Assembly: GCA_021324115.1 (NCBI GenBank)
Contig: JAJPJS010000002.1
Coordinates: 28,613-92,612 of the forward strand
Length of the DNA: 64,000 nt
Direction of reading: 5' to 3'
Source: Nitrososphaerota archaeon
GTDB lineage: Archaea; Thermoproteota; Nitrososphaeria; Conexivisphaerales; DTJL01
The translations under genes were made by a program, and so were the position numbers. The notes under the pieces are model-generated. The model did no database searches. It was not told the DNA's origin and saw only the letters and a list, made by a program, of their open reading frames with translations. This document shows positions 34,563 through 42,293 of the stretch, piece after piece; the first letter of the stretch is position 1, and each line of letters begins with the position of its first letter.

Positions 34563-35816
34563 TCAGCTTCTGAATCTCAGTATTGCACCTATCCCTCCAA
34601 AGCTCTTGAACATCTGACCATGTTCACTTTTACCAGAAACTATTTCGACTTTTGTTCCTACTACAGACGCTTTATCTGTTAGGTAATCTACAACGTCTTC
34701 TTCTTTCACATCCCAATCTTTTGAGTTACAGTTTGAGCATGGAGCGCTTAGTTGCTCTGCTTTTACTGCGAAGACATCAGTCTTCTTGATGAATTTTTCT
34801 ACAATATTACCGCATTTTCTACAGACGAAAGTCAAGTGTAGCATTCCAAGATCTTCAGAAATTATAATTGTATCGGCAGAGTTGTTGTTAATAGCATCAA
34901 TGACGTTCTGTAAACCGTATGTAGCTAACCCATAATCCTTAGATGCCTCACTGATGAATTTATCGATTAAATTGTCTTCCTGAACCAACCGTATGTCTTG
35001 AAGTGTAGAACCGGCCTTTTGTACGATTTCTCTTATTCCTTCTTCGCCGGTATATGAAGTATCAATTATGCTTACAATCGCCTTCTGTAAACGATAATCA
35101 AGGTAATTTCCTTTATAAAAGTCGTCCTTTGTAGGACCTGGTCCACCAAGCAATAATTTTTTTACATTTCTTTCTTCAATGAATGCCTTTTGTGCATGTT
35201 CGGCTACCCTAACAAAAAATCCATTGACTTCATTCTCGCGCAATCTTTCAAATCTTCGTGCAGATTGCCCTCCTTGTCTGTGCTTTCCTGCTATTCCGGA
35301 CGTAAGTATTTCTATAACTTGAAGATTGCTCCCGACCAATTCACCTAAAGCAGCTTCTGATGTATCAATGGAGATAATCCCAATAATTTCTTCTTCCTTG
35401 AGTGTTTCGCGTAATAAATCTAAATGAAAATGATCATCACATCGATATAGATATGTATTGATAGGTTTAGGAGGCATTATTTCATAGATTTGTATGGTTT
35501 CTGTGTTTGGACCAGATACAGGCAAGGCTCCGCAGAAGATTACAAGGCCGTTTTCTGGGGGATTTTTGTATAACTTTAACCTTTGTGTGACTCTCGTAAG
35601 TGCATCTAAAACGTGATTCCGAGTAGTATCGCTTTTGATGTTTGAAGCTGTTCCGGCTTCGTCTCTGAGGTTATTTATTACGTCGTATATCGGTTTCTTG
35701 GGAGGAATATAGAGTGAAATTAGTTCTGTACCTCTACCCTGCTTGCTTCCCAGGTCAGAGAGTAATCTACGAATCTTGTATGTTTGAATAGAATCGTATT
35801 TGGACATATTAATCAT
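34563..35816 (-). CDS. prf1: Peptide chain release factor aRF1
   Basis: 417 residues. Stop-codon recognition motif NIKSDTTRNHVLDAL (about 59-73), the GGQ motif in RQGGQSARRFERLRE (about 179-193) that triggers peptidyl-tRNA hydrolysis, and a C-terminal CRKCGN...CSNCNSKD zinc element in a minidomain. Standard archaeal/eukaryotic class 1 release factor reading all three stops. Starts MINMSKYDSI; the ATG three codons in is an alternative. Divergent from pyrH by 46 bp. Confidence 0.96.
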   Translation of the reverse strand: MINMSKYDSIQTYKIRRLLSDLGSKQGRGTELISLYIPPKKPIYDVINNLRDEAGTASNIKSDTTRNHVLDALTRVTQRLKLYKNPPENGLVIFCGALPVSGPNTETIQIYEIMPPKPINTYLYRCDDHFHLDLLRETLKEEEIIGIISIDTSEAALGELVGSNLQVIEILTSGIAGKHRQGGQSARRFERLRENEVNGFFVRVAEHAQKAFIEERNVKKLLLGGPGPTKDDFYKGNYLDYRLQKAIVSIIDTSYTGEEGIREIVQKAGSTLQDIRLVQEDNLIDKFISEASKDYGLATYGLQNVIDAINNNSADTIIISEDLGMLHLTFVCRKCGNIVEKFIKKTDVFAVKAEQLSAPCSNCNSKDWDVKEEDVVDYLTDKASVVGTKVEIVSGKSEHGQMFKSFGGIGAILRFRS

Positions 35817-35862
35817 GAACCCCTATCCTTTTATCGTTGTATTATGAAAGGTTGAAGAGCAA

Positions 35863-36543
35863 TTGAAGAGTATAGTAATTAAAATAAGCGGTTCTGTGTT
35901 CTATTGGAACAAGATTCAAGACTCTCTGCCGCCACTGCTCGATGTTATCAAGGGGTTTGTAGATAAACAATATGCTTCTTTCTGTTTAGTAACGGGAGGC
36001 GGGGAGCCTGCCAGACAGTATATCAGAGTTGGAAGAGCTTTTGGAGGAAATGAGGGTATTTTAGATGATTTAGGTCTTCGGGCTGCACAGTTGAATGCTG
36101 AACTTGTGATATCTTATCTTAAGTCTTATTCATACCCTGTTGTTCCGAAAACTGTAGATCAAGCAATTGAAACGTTTGTGCATAATAAGGTTACCGTAGT
36201 GGGAGGTTTTCATCCTGGACATAGTACTAACGCAGTAGCCGCACTTTTATCTGAAAGATTGAATGCTGATCTATTCATTAACATGACTGATGTAGATGGT
36301 GTTTATTCAAGTGATCCACACAAACACCCTGATGCGAAAAAGCTGTCTACGATATCTGTCAAACAACTTCGAAACTTGATTAAGCAAGGTAAAATGTTAG
36401 CTGGCTCGTACGAATTGATGGATATCGTTGCGATTAACATAATTGAAAGATCCAAAATAAACACGAGAATAATTGAGTGCAGTCCCTCAAGTTTGAATAA
36501 AGCCATTAAAGGTGAGCGTGTAGGTACAGAAATCATGGTGTGA
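35863..36543 (+). CDS. pyrH: Uridylate (UMP) kinase, archaeal type
   Basis: 226 residues of the amino-acid kinase fold: KISGSVFYW at the N-terminus, CLVTGGGEPARQYI (about 42-55), the UMP-site ILDDLGLRAAQLNAELV, and TDVDGVYSSDPHKHPDAKKL. The archaeal PyrH is shorter and lacks the bacterial allosteric features. Phosphorylates UMP to UDP in pyrimidine synthesis. TTG start at 35863; tRNA-Leu follows 68 bp later. Confidence 0.92.
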   Translation: MKSIVIKISGSVFYWNKIQDSLPPLLDVIKGFVDKQYASFCLVTGGGEPARQYIRVGRAFGGNEGILDDLGLRAAQLNAELVISYLKSYSYPVVPKTVDQAIETFVHNKVTVVGGFHPGHSTNAVAALLSERLNADLFINMTDVDGVYSSDPHKHPDAKKLSTISVKQLRNLIKQGKMLAGSYELMDIVAINIIERSKINTRIIECSPSSLNKAIKGERVGTEIMV

Positions 36544-36611
36544 TTTGTTATCCTACCTGTGTTCAAAGACTACTAGAAATCTAATATACTCACAATTGTG
36601 TTGATTTTGAT

Positions 36612-36732
36612 GCGGGGGTTCCCGAGCTAGGTCAAAGTTCGTTATGACGAACGATTAAAGGGGGCAGGCTACTGACCCAAACTCAAGATCTGCTGGTGTA
36701 GGCCTTCGTGGGTTCAACTCCCACCCCCCGCA
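36612..36732 (+). tRNA. tRNA-Leu (CAA) with two non-canonical introns
   Basis: Acceptor GCGGGGG/CCCCCGC, T stem GTGGG/CCCAC, class II variable arm, discriminator A. A 23-nt intron sits in the D-loop (36636-36658): central helix GGTC/GATT, bulges AAA and AAA, inner hairpin GTTCGT/ACGAAC, perfect BHB shape. A second 13-nt insert (36668-36680) lies at 30/31; removing it gives anticodon stem GCAGA/TCTGC and loop CTCAAGA (CAA), with near-BHB pairing GGGC/ACCC. Spliced length is 85 nt, the same as tRNA-Leu(CAG) at 56.3 kb. Confidence 0.88.
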
Positions 36733-36766
36733 TATTCATTCTTTTGTAGGTTAGAAATGTAAGGTA

Positions 36767-37354
36767 TTAATTTTTGTTAAAGTAATTATGTATTTCTTCT
36801 GGGGTATCAAAATCCATTAATGATGTTAGCTGAGGATCTAAGTGCCTCAAATGTTCTGTTGATATGAAAAGGGGTTTTGGAGCAAGGGTAAGCAAGGAAC
36901 TAACTTGATAGAGGTTCTTGTTCCACATCATTTCGAGTATTGGTGTTAATTTCTGTCTATCATATGCGGCATGTATGATTTCTGGCTTTCCCGACTCCCA
37001 CATTGGAATAACAGATGAGAACGTAGGTAAGTAGTCTAGCATGTACCTTATGACGTTCAAATTGATTTCTGGAGAATCGGCTGTCGTGACAAAGATCTTT
37101 TCATGTTTTATTTTCATACACACAGAAAGCATTCCCAACAATGGCGTTCGTGGTGAAGAATGTATGTCTTTAATACAGTTCTTGAATCCTTCCAGGTGTT
37201 TATCATGTACAGAAATATAGATTGGCAAATTCAGTTGTTTTAGTCGATGAACAGTGTATCTTAACATTGGCATTCCTTTAAATTGAATATTAAGTTTATT
37301 TGTCCCCATTCGTGTTGATAGGCCACCTGCTAACACAACTATAGCTGCTTCCAT
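36767..37354 (-). CDS. MobA-like nucleotidyltransferase
   Basis: About 195 residues from ATG 37354 (MEAAIVVLAGGLSTRMGTNKLNIQFKGMPMLRY). The LAGG.S.RMG.NK signature is that of molybdenum cofactor guanylyltransferase and related NTP-transferases, and TTADSPEINLNVIRYML corresponds to the metal-binding D-x-P motif. Could make Mo-bis-MGD or be the F420-pathway CofC-like/other nucleotidyltransferase; no moa genes are nearby. The ORF track's longer start (37399) would overlap the divergent DP1 gene and is not preferred. Confidence 0.75.
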   Translation of the reverse strand: MEAAIVVLAGGLSTRMGTNKLNIQFKGMPMLRYTVHRLKQLNLPIYISVHDKHLEGFKNCIKDIHSSPRTPLLGMLSVCMKIKHEKIFVTTADSPEINLNVIRYMLDYLPTFSSVIPMWESGKPEIIHAAYDRQKLTPILEMMWNKNLYQVSSLLTLAPKPLFISTEHLRHLDPQLTSLMDFDTPEEIHNYFNKN

Positions 37355-37363
37355 GACTAAAAT

Positions 37364-38818
37364 TTGGATATCCAAATAAATAAAGAGTCCTTGGAGCACA
37401 TGTGTTACAATTTGGATGTTAATGAAAAATCACGTTTGATAAGAAAAGTTTTGGACATGGGCTATCAAGTTGATCCTGGAGTGTTGAACTCCTTATGTTC
37501 TACACGTAGTTTTGATGAGGTTTTATCTATTTTAATTGGAATAATAAAGAATAAGAAATCGATTGGTGATAAAAATATGTATATCGTAGATAATGATGTA
37601 AATTATTTATTTTCAAGGGAAGACTTTAAGACATTGAAAGCAAGTGTATTAGAAGATCATTCAAAAATAATATTTGATGCGTCTTCCTCCATTACTACTT
37701 CTCATGAGTTTGGAAATTATTCAATGTACCTTAGAAGTCGGTTTGACAGATTAAATGCATTATTAAAGGAACACCTTGATTGGAAAGATATAATTCCTAT
37801 AAATCTGTTGGGTAGAAATATAAAAAAAGGTCACGATAAAAATAAAATTTCAGGTTTCGTATTTGATAAGAGAATTGCTAAAAAATCATCTTATCTTATT
37901 TTAGAGGATAGTACTAATCTGATAAAAATTATGGTGCCACCAAGTTTGATCAACAGATTAAGGGAAATTCTGCTTGATCAATATGTTATTGTTGAAGTTA
38001 TGTTCCGAGAGAATATTACTCAAGCTGTATCCATCAATCCACTCGATATCTCTTCAGAAAAAAGACATCGTTCTGTCGAAGATGTTAATGTTATTGTAAT
38101 ATCTAATTTACTTGTTGGAAGTCCGCAGTTTGATTTGAAAGGCTGGGACAATTTCGTTTCTTGGTTAAATGGGGACTTTGGTGAATTAAATATTGTGTCG
38201 CGAATAAAATACATGATAATAAATGGAGATTTGATTGATCCTAGCTTTTCGCAACAGCTGTCTATTGCTGATAAATACAAAATGTTATATGAATTGGTTG
38301 GTAAAATTCCCTCCAACATTAGAATCTTTTTGATACCAGGTGAATGTGATGCTACCCGTACTGCTCTCCCTCAACCTGCGGTTATTAGGTCATTTGCAAG
38401 ACACTTGTATAGTCTGAAGAATGTTGTTATGTTGGGAAACCCTTCAACAATATTGCTAGATGGTGTTTTTGTGTTGATGTACCATGGACAAAGTCTTGAT
38501 GATGTTAAACAACAGATAGAGACTGGTGGAAAAGAGAGACGGGTAACTGACATGATGGAATCTTTGCTGAAAGCAAGACATTTAGCTCCTTCTCTTGGAA
38601 TGAATACTTCGATCGCTCCGGATCAGGATGATAATCTCGTGATTCAACAAGTACCAGATTTGTTTATTTGCAGTCACCTAGGAGAATCCGATGTTAATTA
38701 TTACAAGGGAACCATGTTGTTAAGTTGTCCCAGTTGGACTAGTACCGGAATCGGCCTGGAGAAAAGTAGAGCTGCTGTTGTAAGCTTGAAGACGTTTGAT
38801 GTGATATGGCGTGGATAA
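37364..38818 (+). CDS. polB: DNA polymerase D small subunit DP1, nuclease site lost
   Basis: 484 residues. The second half aligns with the DP1 phosphoesterase domain, retaining IINGDLIDPS, ALPQPAVIRSFA, YHGQSLDD, the HLAPSLG block and SIAPDQDDNLVIQQVPDLF. The metal ligands of the Mre11-like 3'-5' exonuclease are mostly replaced: SDIH-type motif reads SNLL, GNHD reads GECD, and GHVH reads SHLG. So the protein looks like a structural subunit with no proofreading nuclease, similar in concept to eukaryotic polymerase B subunits. An OB-fold is expected at about 155-230. Divergent from the mobA-like gene, convergent with cdc6. Confidence 0.88.
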   Translation: MDIQINKESLEHMCYNLDVNEKSRLIRKVLDMGYQVDPGVLNSLCSTRSFDEVLSILIGIIKNKKSIGDKNMYIVDNDVNYLFSREDFKTLKASVLEDHSKIIFDASSSITTSHEFGNYSMYLRSRFDRLNALLKEHLDWKDIIPINLLGRNIKKGHDKNKISGFVFDKRIAKKSSYLILEDSTNLIKIMVPPSLINRLREILLDQYVIVEVMFRENITQAVSINPLDISSEKRHRSVEDVNVIVISNLLVGSPQFDLKGWDNFVSWLNGDFGELNIVSRIKYMIINGDLIDPSFSQQLSIADKYKMLYELVGKIPSNIRIFLIPGECDATRTALPQPAVIRSFARHLYSLKNVVMLGNPSTILLDGVFVLMYHGQSLDDVKQQIETGGKERRVTDMMESLLKARHLAPSLGMNTSIAPDQDDNLVIQQVPDLFICSHLGESDVNYYKGTMLLSCPSWTSTGIGLEKSRAAVVSLKTFDVIWRG

Positions 38819-38827
38819 GTTAAAAAT

Positions 38828-40063
38828 TTAATTTATGATTTGACGGATTACGTTGTCTTCTTTCAAACCAGCGATAACGGTGTCAACCAATGCAATAAGA
38901 TGGATTTTTTTAGATCTACCTAAACGGCCTTGGCTGATGACCGGTGCTGATATAAGACCGAATGTATCTAATTCATTTAGGATAGAGCTTATTCTCCTTT
39001 GGGTAAGCTGTTCTATTCCCAAACGTTTACAGAATTGAGAATATTGTGAGTAAATTGAACCTGTTGATGGCCATTCGTTAGCTCTCGATATTGTGTAAAG
39101 TACAATCTTGGCGTGAAGAGGTAAAGATCTTGTCGCTTCGAATACTCTATCTTGTTCTATACTCTTTGTGGCTGATCTCACATGAACGTCTTCTATAATC
39201 GAGGCTCCTTCACGCTCAGCGAGTTCAGCTGCCACTCGTAGCAGGTCAACAGCACGACGTGCATCTCCATGCTCTGCACCTGCTAAGGCAGCACATAAAT
39301 TAATAGCAGATTGATTTATTGCATTTTCGTTAAACGCAAGTTTCGCCCTTTGAGTTAGGATTTGCTGTAATTCTTCTACCGTATATGGTGTAAAGACGAT
39401 TTCTTCTTCATTCAAAGAGCTTAAAGTTCTAGGGTCAAGTGCTTCTTTGAATTGAAGATCATTTGATATACCGATTAATGAAATGAAGGATGGTGCTGGT
39501 AGATTTTCGTTTGCGCGTGTTAACTCATATAGTATGTTAGCTTCGAAGTTACGAACCAAAAAATCTATTTCATCTATTGTAAACACAACCATGCGTTTTT
39601 TCTCTTTGATCGTCTGGAGAATTCTACTAAAAGCTTCACTTATTGATAAACCAGTAAAAGGAAGTTGAATGTTCAATGTTGATGCTAGCTCCACAAGAAT
39701 TCTGTATTCTGTTGAGGCATTACGTGCGTTAACATATGCAAAATCGAGTTGGTTTCCTACGTTGCTTGCTCGTTCTTGAAGTCTTTTAAGTACAAATTTG
39801 GTTACTACCGTCTTTCCAGTACCAGTTTTTCCGTAGAGCAGTATATTCGAAGGTTTATGGCCTATCAGGAGGGGAGCTGTAATTTGTGCAATAGATGTCA
39901 TTTGAGCATTCCTGAATTGAATGTTATCTGGAATATACTCATTTCTAAGTACATTGCGGTCTTTGAATATGTTGCTTTTGGATAACGTGTTATTGAATAT
40001 ACTATCTATAATATCATTATTTTGTTTTGCATTCAAGTCAGATCCCTCCCCCATAATTTCCAC
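38828..40063 (-). CDS. cdc6: Cdc6/Orc1 replication initiator
   Basis: About 408-411 residues, AAA+ ATPase with Walker A LYGKTGTGKTVVTKFVLKRL (about 76-95), Walker B VVFTIDEIDFLVR (about 160-172), sensor region LIGISNDLQFKEALDPRTLSSL, a C-terminal lid (GDARRAVDLLRVAAELAE) and a winged-helix domain. It binds origin boxes and recruits MCM. The tracked GTG start (40063) lies inside an origin box; the ATG at 40054 (MGEGSD) is a likelier start. The putative origin lies immediately upstream, as is usual for archaeal cdc6 genes. Confidence 0.96.
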   Translation of the reverse strand: MEIMGEGSDLNAKQNNDIIDSIFNNTLSKSNIFKDRNVLRNEYIPDNIQFRNAQMTSIAQITAPLLIGHKPSNILLYGKTGTGKTVVTKFVLKRLQERASNVGNQLDFAYVNARNASTEYRILVELASTLNIQLPFTGLSISEAFSRILQTIKEKKRMVVFTIDEIDFLVRNFEANILYELTRANENLPAPSFISLIGISNDLQFKEALDPRTLSSLNEEEIVFTPYTVEELQQILTQRAKLAFNENAINQSAINLCAALAGAEHGDARRAVDLLRVAAELAEREGASIIEDVHVRSATKSIEQDRVFEATRSLPLHAKIVLYTISRANEWPSTGSIYSQYSQFCKRLGIEQLTQRRISSILNELDTFGLISAPVISQGRLGRSKKIHLIALVDTVIAGLKEDNVIRQIIN

Positions 40064-40065
40064 TG
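40048..40065 (-). promoter_or_regulatory. Origin recognition box 1 (ORB-like)
   Basis: Minus strand CAGTGGAAATTATGGGGG. Shares CAGTGGAAA plus a following G-run with boxes 2 and 3 and with the known archaeal ORB (CCAGTGGAAAC..GGGG). It overlaps the start of cdc6, suggesting autoregulation. Confidence 0.65.
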
Positions 40066-40214
40066 TAAGGTAAGAGGTTAATATCTATTATATTCTATTC
40101 AAAAGGTAAGAGCGCTAAAAGTGTTCTATTGTTATAATTATCTTAATAGGTAATACTAATTAGACTAGATGGCATAAATTATTTGCCATACTGACCATAC
40201 TTAAACACAATCTG

Positions 40215-40231
40215 CAGTGGAAACATAAGGG
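40215..40231 (+). promoter_or_regulatory. Origin recognition box 2 (ORB-like)
   Basis: CAGTGGAAACATAAGGG, the closest of the three to the archaeal ORB/mini-ORB consensus, inverted relative to boxes 1 and 3. Confidence 0.65.
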
Positions 40232-40325
40232 TCTCCCACTGATCTCTTTAACATCATATAATGCAAAATCTGAACAGGATCGAGGAATCATTAACAGTGG
40301 TTAACATCATACGAGCTCACTTTGA

Positions 40326-40342
40326 CCCCATAATTTCCACTG
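40326..40342 (-). promoter_or_regulatory. Origin recognition box 3 (ORB-like)
   Basis: The plus strand CCCCATAATTTCCACTG is identical over 17 bp to box 1 (minus-strand CAGTGGAAATTATGGGG). Confidence 0.65.
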
Positions 40343-40498
40343 CAACCATTGGACTAAGCCAAACCAGAGGAATGTTAACAAGAAAACCCAAACGCAGGCT
40401 AAATTTAACATCTATTATAATGTTAACAAAATTTGTATATTGTGTTAATGGATTTTCGCCAACAGTACGTATTAATAACAAATAGAAAGTGAATTTCA

Positions 40499-40924
40499 TT
40501 GCCACCTACGAAAGTAAAGATACAATTTGATGATGGCCAGGGAGGTCACTATTCAATAGTACTAGGTGGAAATGTTACCAAGGATAAGGTAACAAAGATT
40601 ATGGATATCTATAATTTACTAGAAACAAGTGAAGGAAATACAGAAAAACTTATTCCAGATCTAGACACATTATATAATAGGATCCTCAATCTAATTAAAT
40701 CACAATTCAAGGATAAGCAGTTCACTTCGTATGATATACAGGAAGCTTATGAAGATGAATATAATGAACCCATCAAGTTAGCAGCAATAAGCACCTATTT
40801 AGCTAGGTTTAGTGCCCATGGCCACGTTAATAGACACAAAGAAGGTAGACTTTGGATTTACGCTATACCCCCACTCGAACAGAATTCCAATAAAATTTTA
40901 CCCAAAAACATAAACAACCACTAA
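40499..40924 (+). CDS. Origin-proximal winged-helix protein of unknown function
   Basis: 141 residues. N-terminal beta-rich start (KVKIQFDDGQGGHYSIVLGGNVTKDKVTKIMDIYNLLE) followed by a winged-helix-like half (FTSYDIQEAYEDEYNEPIKLAAISTYLARFSAHGHVNRHKEGRLWIYAI, about 79-127). TTG start at 40499, immediately after the putative origin and divergent from cdc6. I believe similar proteins occur in other thaumarchaea but cannot name the family. Location suggests a role in origin or cell-cycle control, which is only inference. Confidence 0.65.
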   Translation: MPPTKVKIQFDDGQGGHYSIVLGGNVTKDKVTKIMDIYNLLETSEGNTEKLIPDLDTLYNRILNLIKSQFKDKQFTSYDIQEAYEDEYNEPIKLAAISTYLARFSAHGHVNRHKEGRLWIYAIPPLEQNSNKILPKNINNH

Positions 40925-40936
40925 GAAAGATATTCA

Positions 40937-41452
40937 CTAAGCATGATCCAAAGATTTCCTTCCTTCTTCAGTAATGCTATAAACAAAAGGTCTCTTTTTA
41001 TCATCTCTTACAACAAAGCCCTGAACAAATAAGCTTTTCATCAGCCTAGCAGCATGTTCTCGCGTGCAACCCAACATATTCATAACATCCACAGCTGTCA
41101 GGTCATTTTTGGTCAATGCTTCTAAAACCATCTTTTCGGAAGATGGTCTATTCTCTCTTAGGTCATGTAATGCATCTTCCTTTTTTGCAATTCGTTCGCC
41201 TAAATCCTCATTTGAAATCAAGCTTTGTGTTAGTTGGCTTCGCTGAAAACTACGCCTATTCATCATAGTTTCAACTATCTCTAGTTTAACCAAAACATCA
41301 GCTAACTTGACATCCTGCTCCTTAATTCTCTTTTCGATGTAGGGAATAAGAACACTAGAATCATTGATCTCATCTGGAAGGCGAGACCTACTCGTATAAA
41401 CGCGAAATAAGAAGTATGCTAATACGCCTTCTACTAGAGCTACGACTATCAA
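40937..41452 (-). CDS. Membrane-anchored winged-helix protein
   Basis: 171 residues: one N-terminal transmembrane helix (IVVALVEGVLAYFLFRVYT), a charged coiled-coil-like middle (about 40-110) and a C-terminal winged helix (SSEKMVLEALTKNDLTAVDVMNMLGCTREHAARLMKSLFVQGFVVRDDKKRPFVYSITEEGRKSL). TTG start at 41452; an in-frame stop lies just upstream so no longer start exists. A membrane-tethered DNA-binding protein near the origin could anchor DNA or sense signals; function unknown. Confidence 0.7.
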   Translation of the reverse strand: MIVVALVEGVLAYFLFRVYTSRSRLPDEINDSSVLIPYIEKRIKEQDVKLADVLVKLEIVETMMNRRSFQRSQLTQSLISNEDLGERIAKKEDALHDLRENRPSSEKMVLEALTKNDLTAVDVMNMLGCTREHAARLMKSLFVQGFVVRDDKKRPFVYSITEEGRKSLDHA

Positions 41453-41527
41453 AGCTATTTCTAATGAATTTATCGTATCAAAAGTATGATGTGATGTATA
41501 TCATAAATGTTACTAATCACAATCACA

Positions 41528-41974
41528 TCAAATCATATCATTCACATAATCGCGTATGAGTGTTATTGCTTCCTTCCTAAGATTATCATCACTATTTCCA
41601 GCAAGCTCCTTCAGTATCCTCAACAACCTTTCTAAATCAGAAATAGAATTTTGATCTATCAGCTCCAGCATTGCAGCGAATAGAATAGTGATCAAACTTC
41701 TCTTTATAACTATCATTCCCTGTCTGCATGATCTATCAAAAGAACCAAAACTGACAAGTTTATCCCTAAATTTAATCGCTTCACCTACGTTCATTCCATT
41801 TTCTTTGCAATACTTCCTGCAAAGTAAAGAATCTAACTGAGCAGATTTAAACCATGACGACTTGTACAGAAAATTTATGAGGTCATTCTCGACTACTCTA
41901 TCTAACAATCTTAACATTAATACAATATTGTATATATAAGATTTTTCTCTAACTATTGGACTTGGTAATATCAT
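41528..41974 (-). CDS. Helical protein of unknown function
   Basis: 148 residues, or about 129 if the Met in MLRLLDRVVENDLINFLYKSSW is the true start, which begins the more conserved-looking part. Predicted all-helical, with leucine-rich C-terminal ISDLERLLRILKELAG. Three cysteines. No domain recognised. Convergent or tandem with the membrane-anchored winged-helix gene, 75 bp apart. Confidence 0.5.
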   Translation of the reverse strand: MILPSPIVREKSYIYNIVLMLRLLDRVVENDLINFLYKSSWFKSAQLDSLLCRKYCKENGMNVGEAIKFRDKLVSFGSFDRSCRQGMIVIKRSLITILFAAMLELIDQNSISDLERLLRILKELAGNSDDNLRKEAITLIRDYVNDMI

Positions 41975-42031
41975 ACAGTTGGAAGCTAATACGTTTATAG
42001 CACTTTAAACAATAGGTGACCGCGAACAACA

Positions 42032-42286
42032 TTGGGAAGACGAAGACGTAAGGTATATCGACCAGTTCGAAAGACTTTGCCTAAGATTTTTGGATGCCCC
42101 AGGTGCGGAAGCATATCAGTTAAAATCGTACCTATGAACGACGAGTCTAGAGGTGATTACTATCATATAGTATGTGGTAATGAGAAATGTCATTTGATAG
42201 ATGATATCACAACATCACAAGCTCCAAGTACGATTGATGCTTACAATCGCTTCATTGATGACTTTAATAAGAAAATAATAGGTTGA
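42032..42286 (+). CDS. elf1: Transcription elongation factor Elf1-like zinc protein
   Basis: 84 residues: basic N-terminus MGRRRRKVYRPVRKTLPKIF, then zinc ribbon CPRCGSISVKIV...YYHIVCGNEKCHLID (CxxC...CxxxxC), and an acidic helix with AYNRFIDDFNKK. These match Elf1, which in eukaryotes travels with elongating Pol II; archaeal homologues are assumed to do the same. TTG start at 42032; followed 7 bp later by the GGGPS gene. Confidence 0.85.
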   Translation: MGRRRRKVYRPVRKTLPKIFGCPRCGSISVKIVPMNDESRGDYYHIVCGNEKCHLIDDITTSQAPSTIDAYNRFIDDFNKKIIG

Positions 42287-42293
42287 ATCACGT

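Larger units (their letters stand above)
40066..40498. other. Putative replication origin (oriC) with AT-rich unwinding region
   Basis: A 430-bp gene-free region next to cdc6. Boxes 1 and 2 are in opposite orientation and flank a very AT-rich stretch (about 40075-40200, e.g. TTGTTATAATTATCTTAATA), a plausible DNA-unwinding element; box 3 follows 95 bp later in the orientation of box 1. Several GTTAACA words occur at 40300-40450. The location between cdc6 and a conserved winged-helix gene, with DP1 and DP2 on either side, fits an origin. Confidence 0.7.

Noticed and set aside
36612-36732. tRNA with anticodon ACT (Ser) from a canonical 37/38 intron reading
   Set aside because: Discriminator A and lengths match Leu; an ACT anticodon is not expected in archaea and no BHB forms at 37/38, whereas removal at 30/31 gives a perfect stem and a CAA anticodon.
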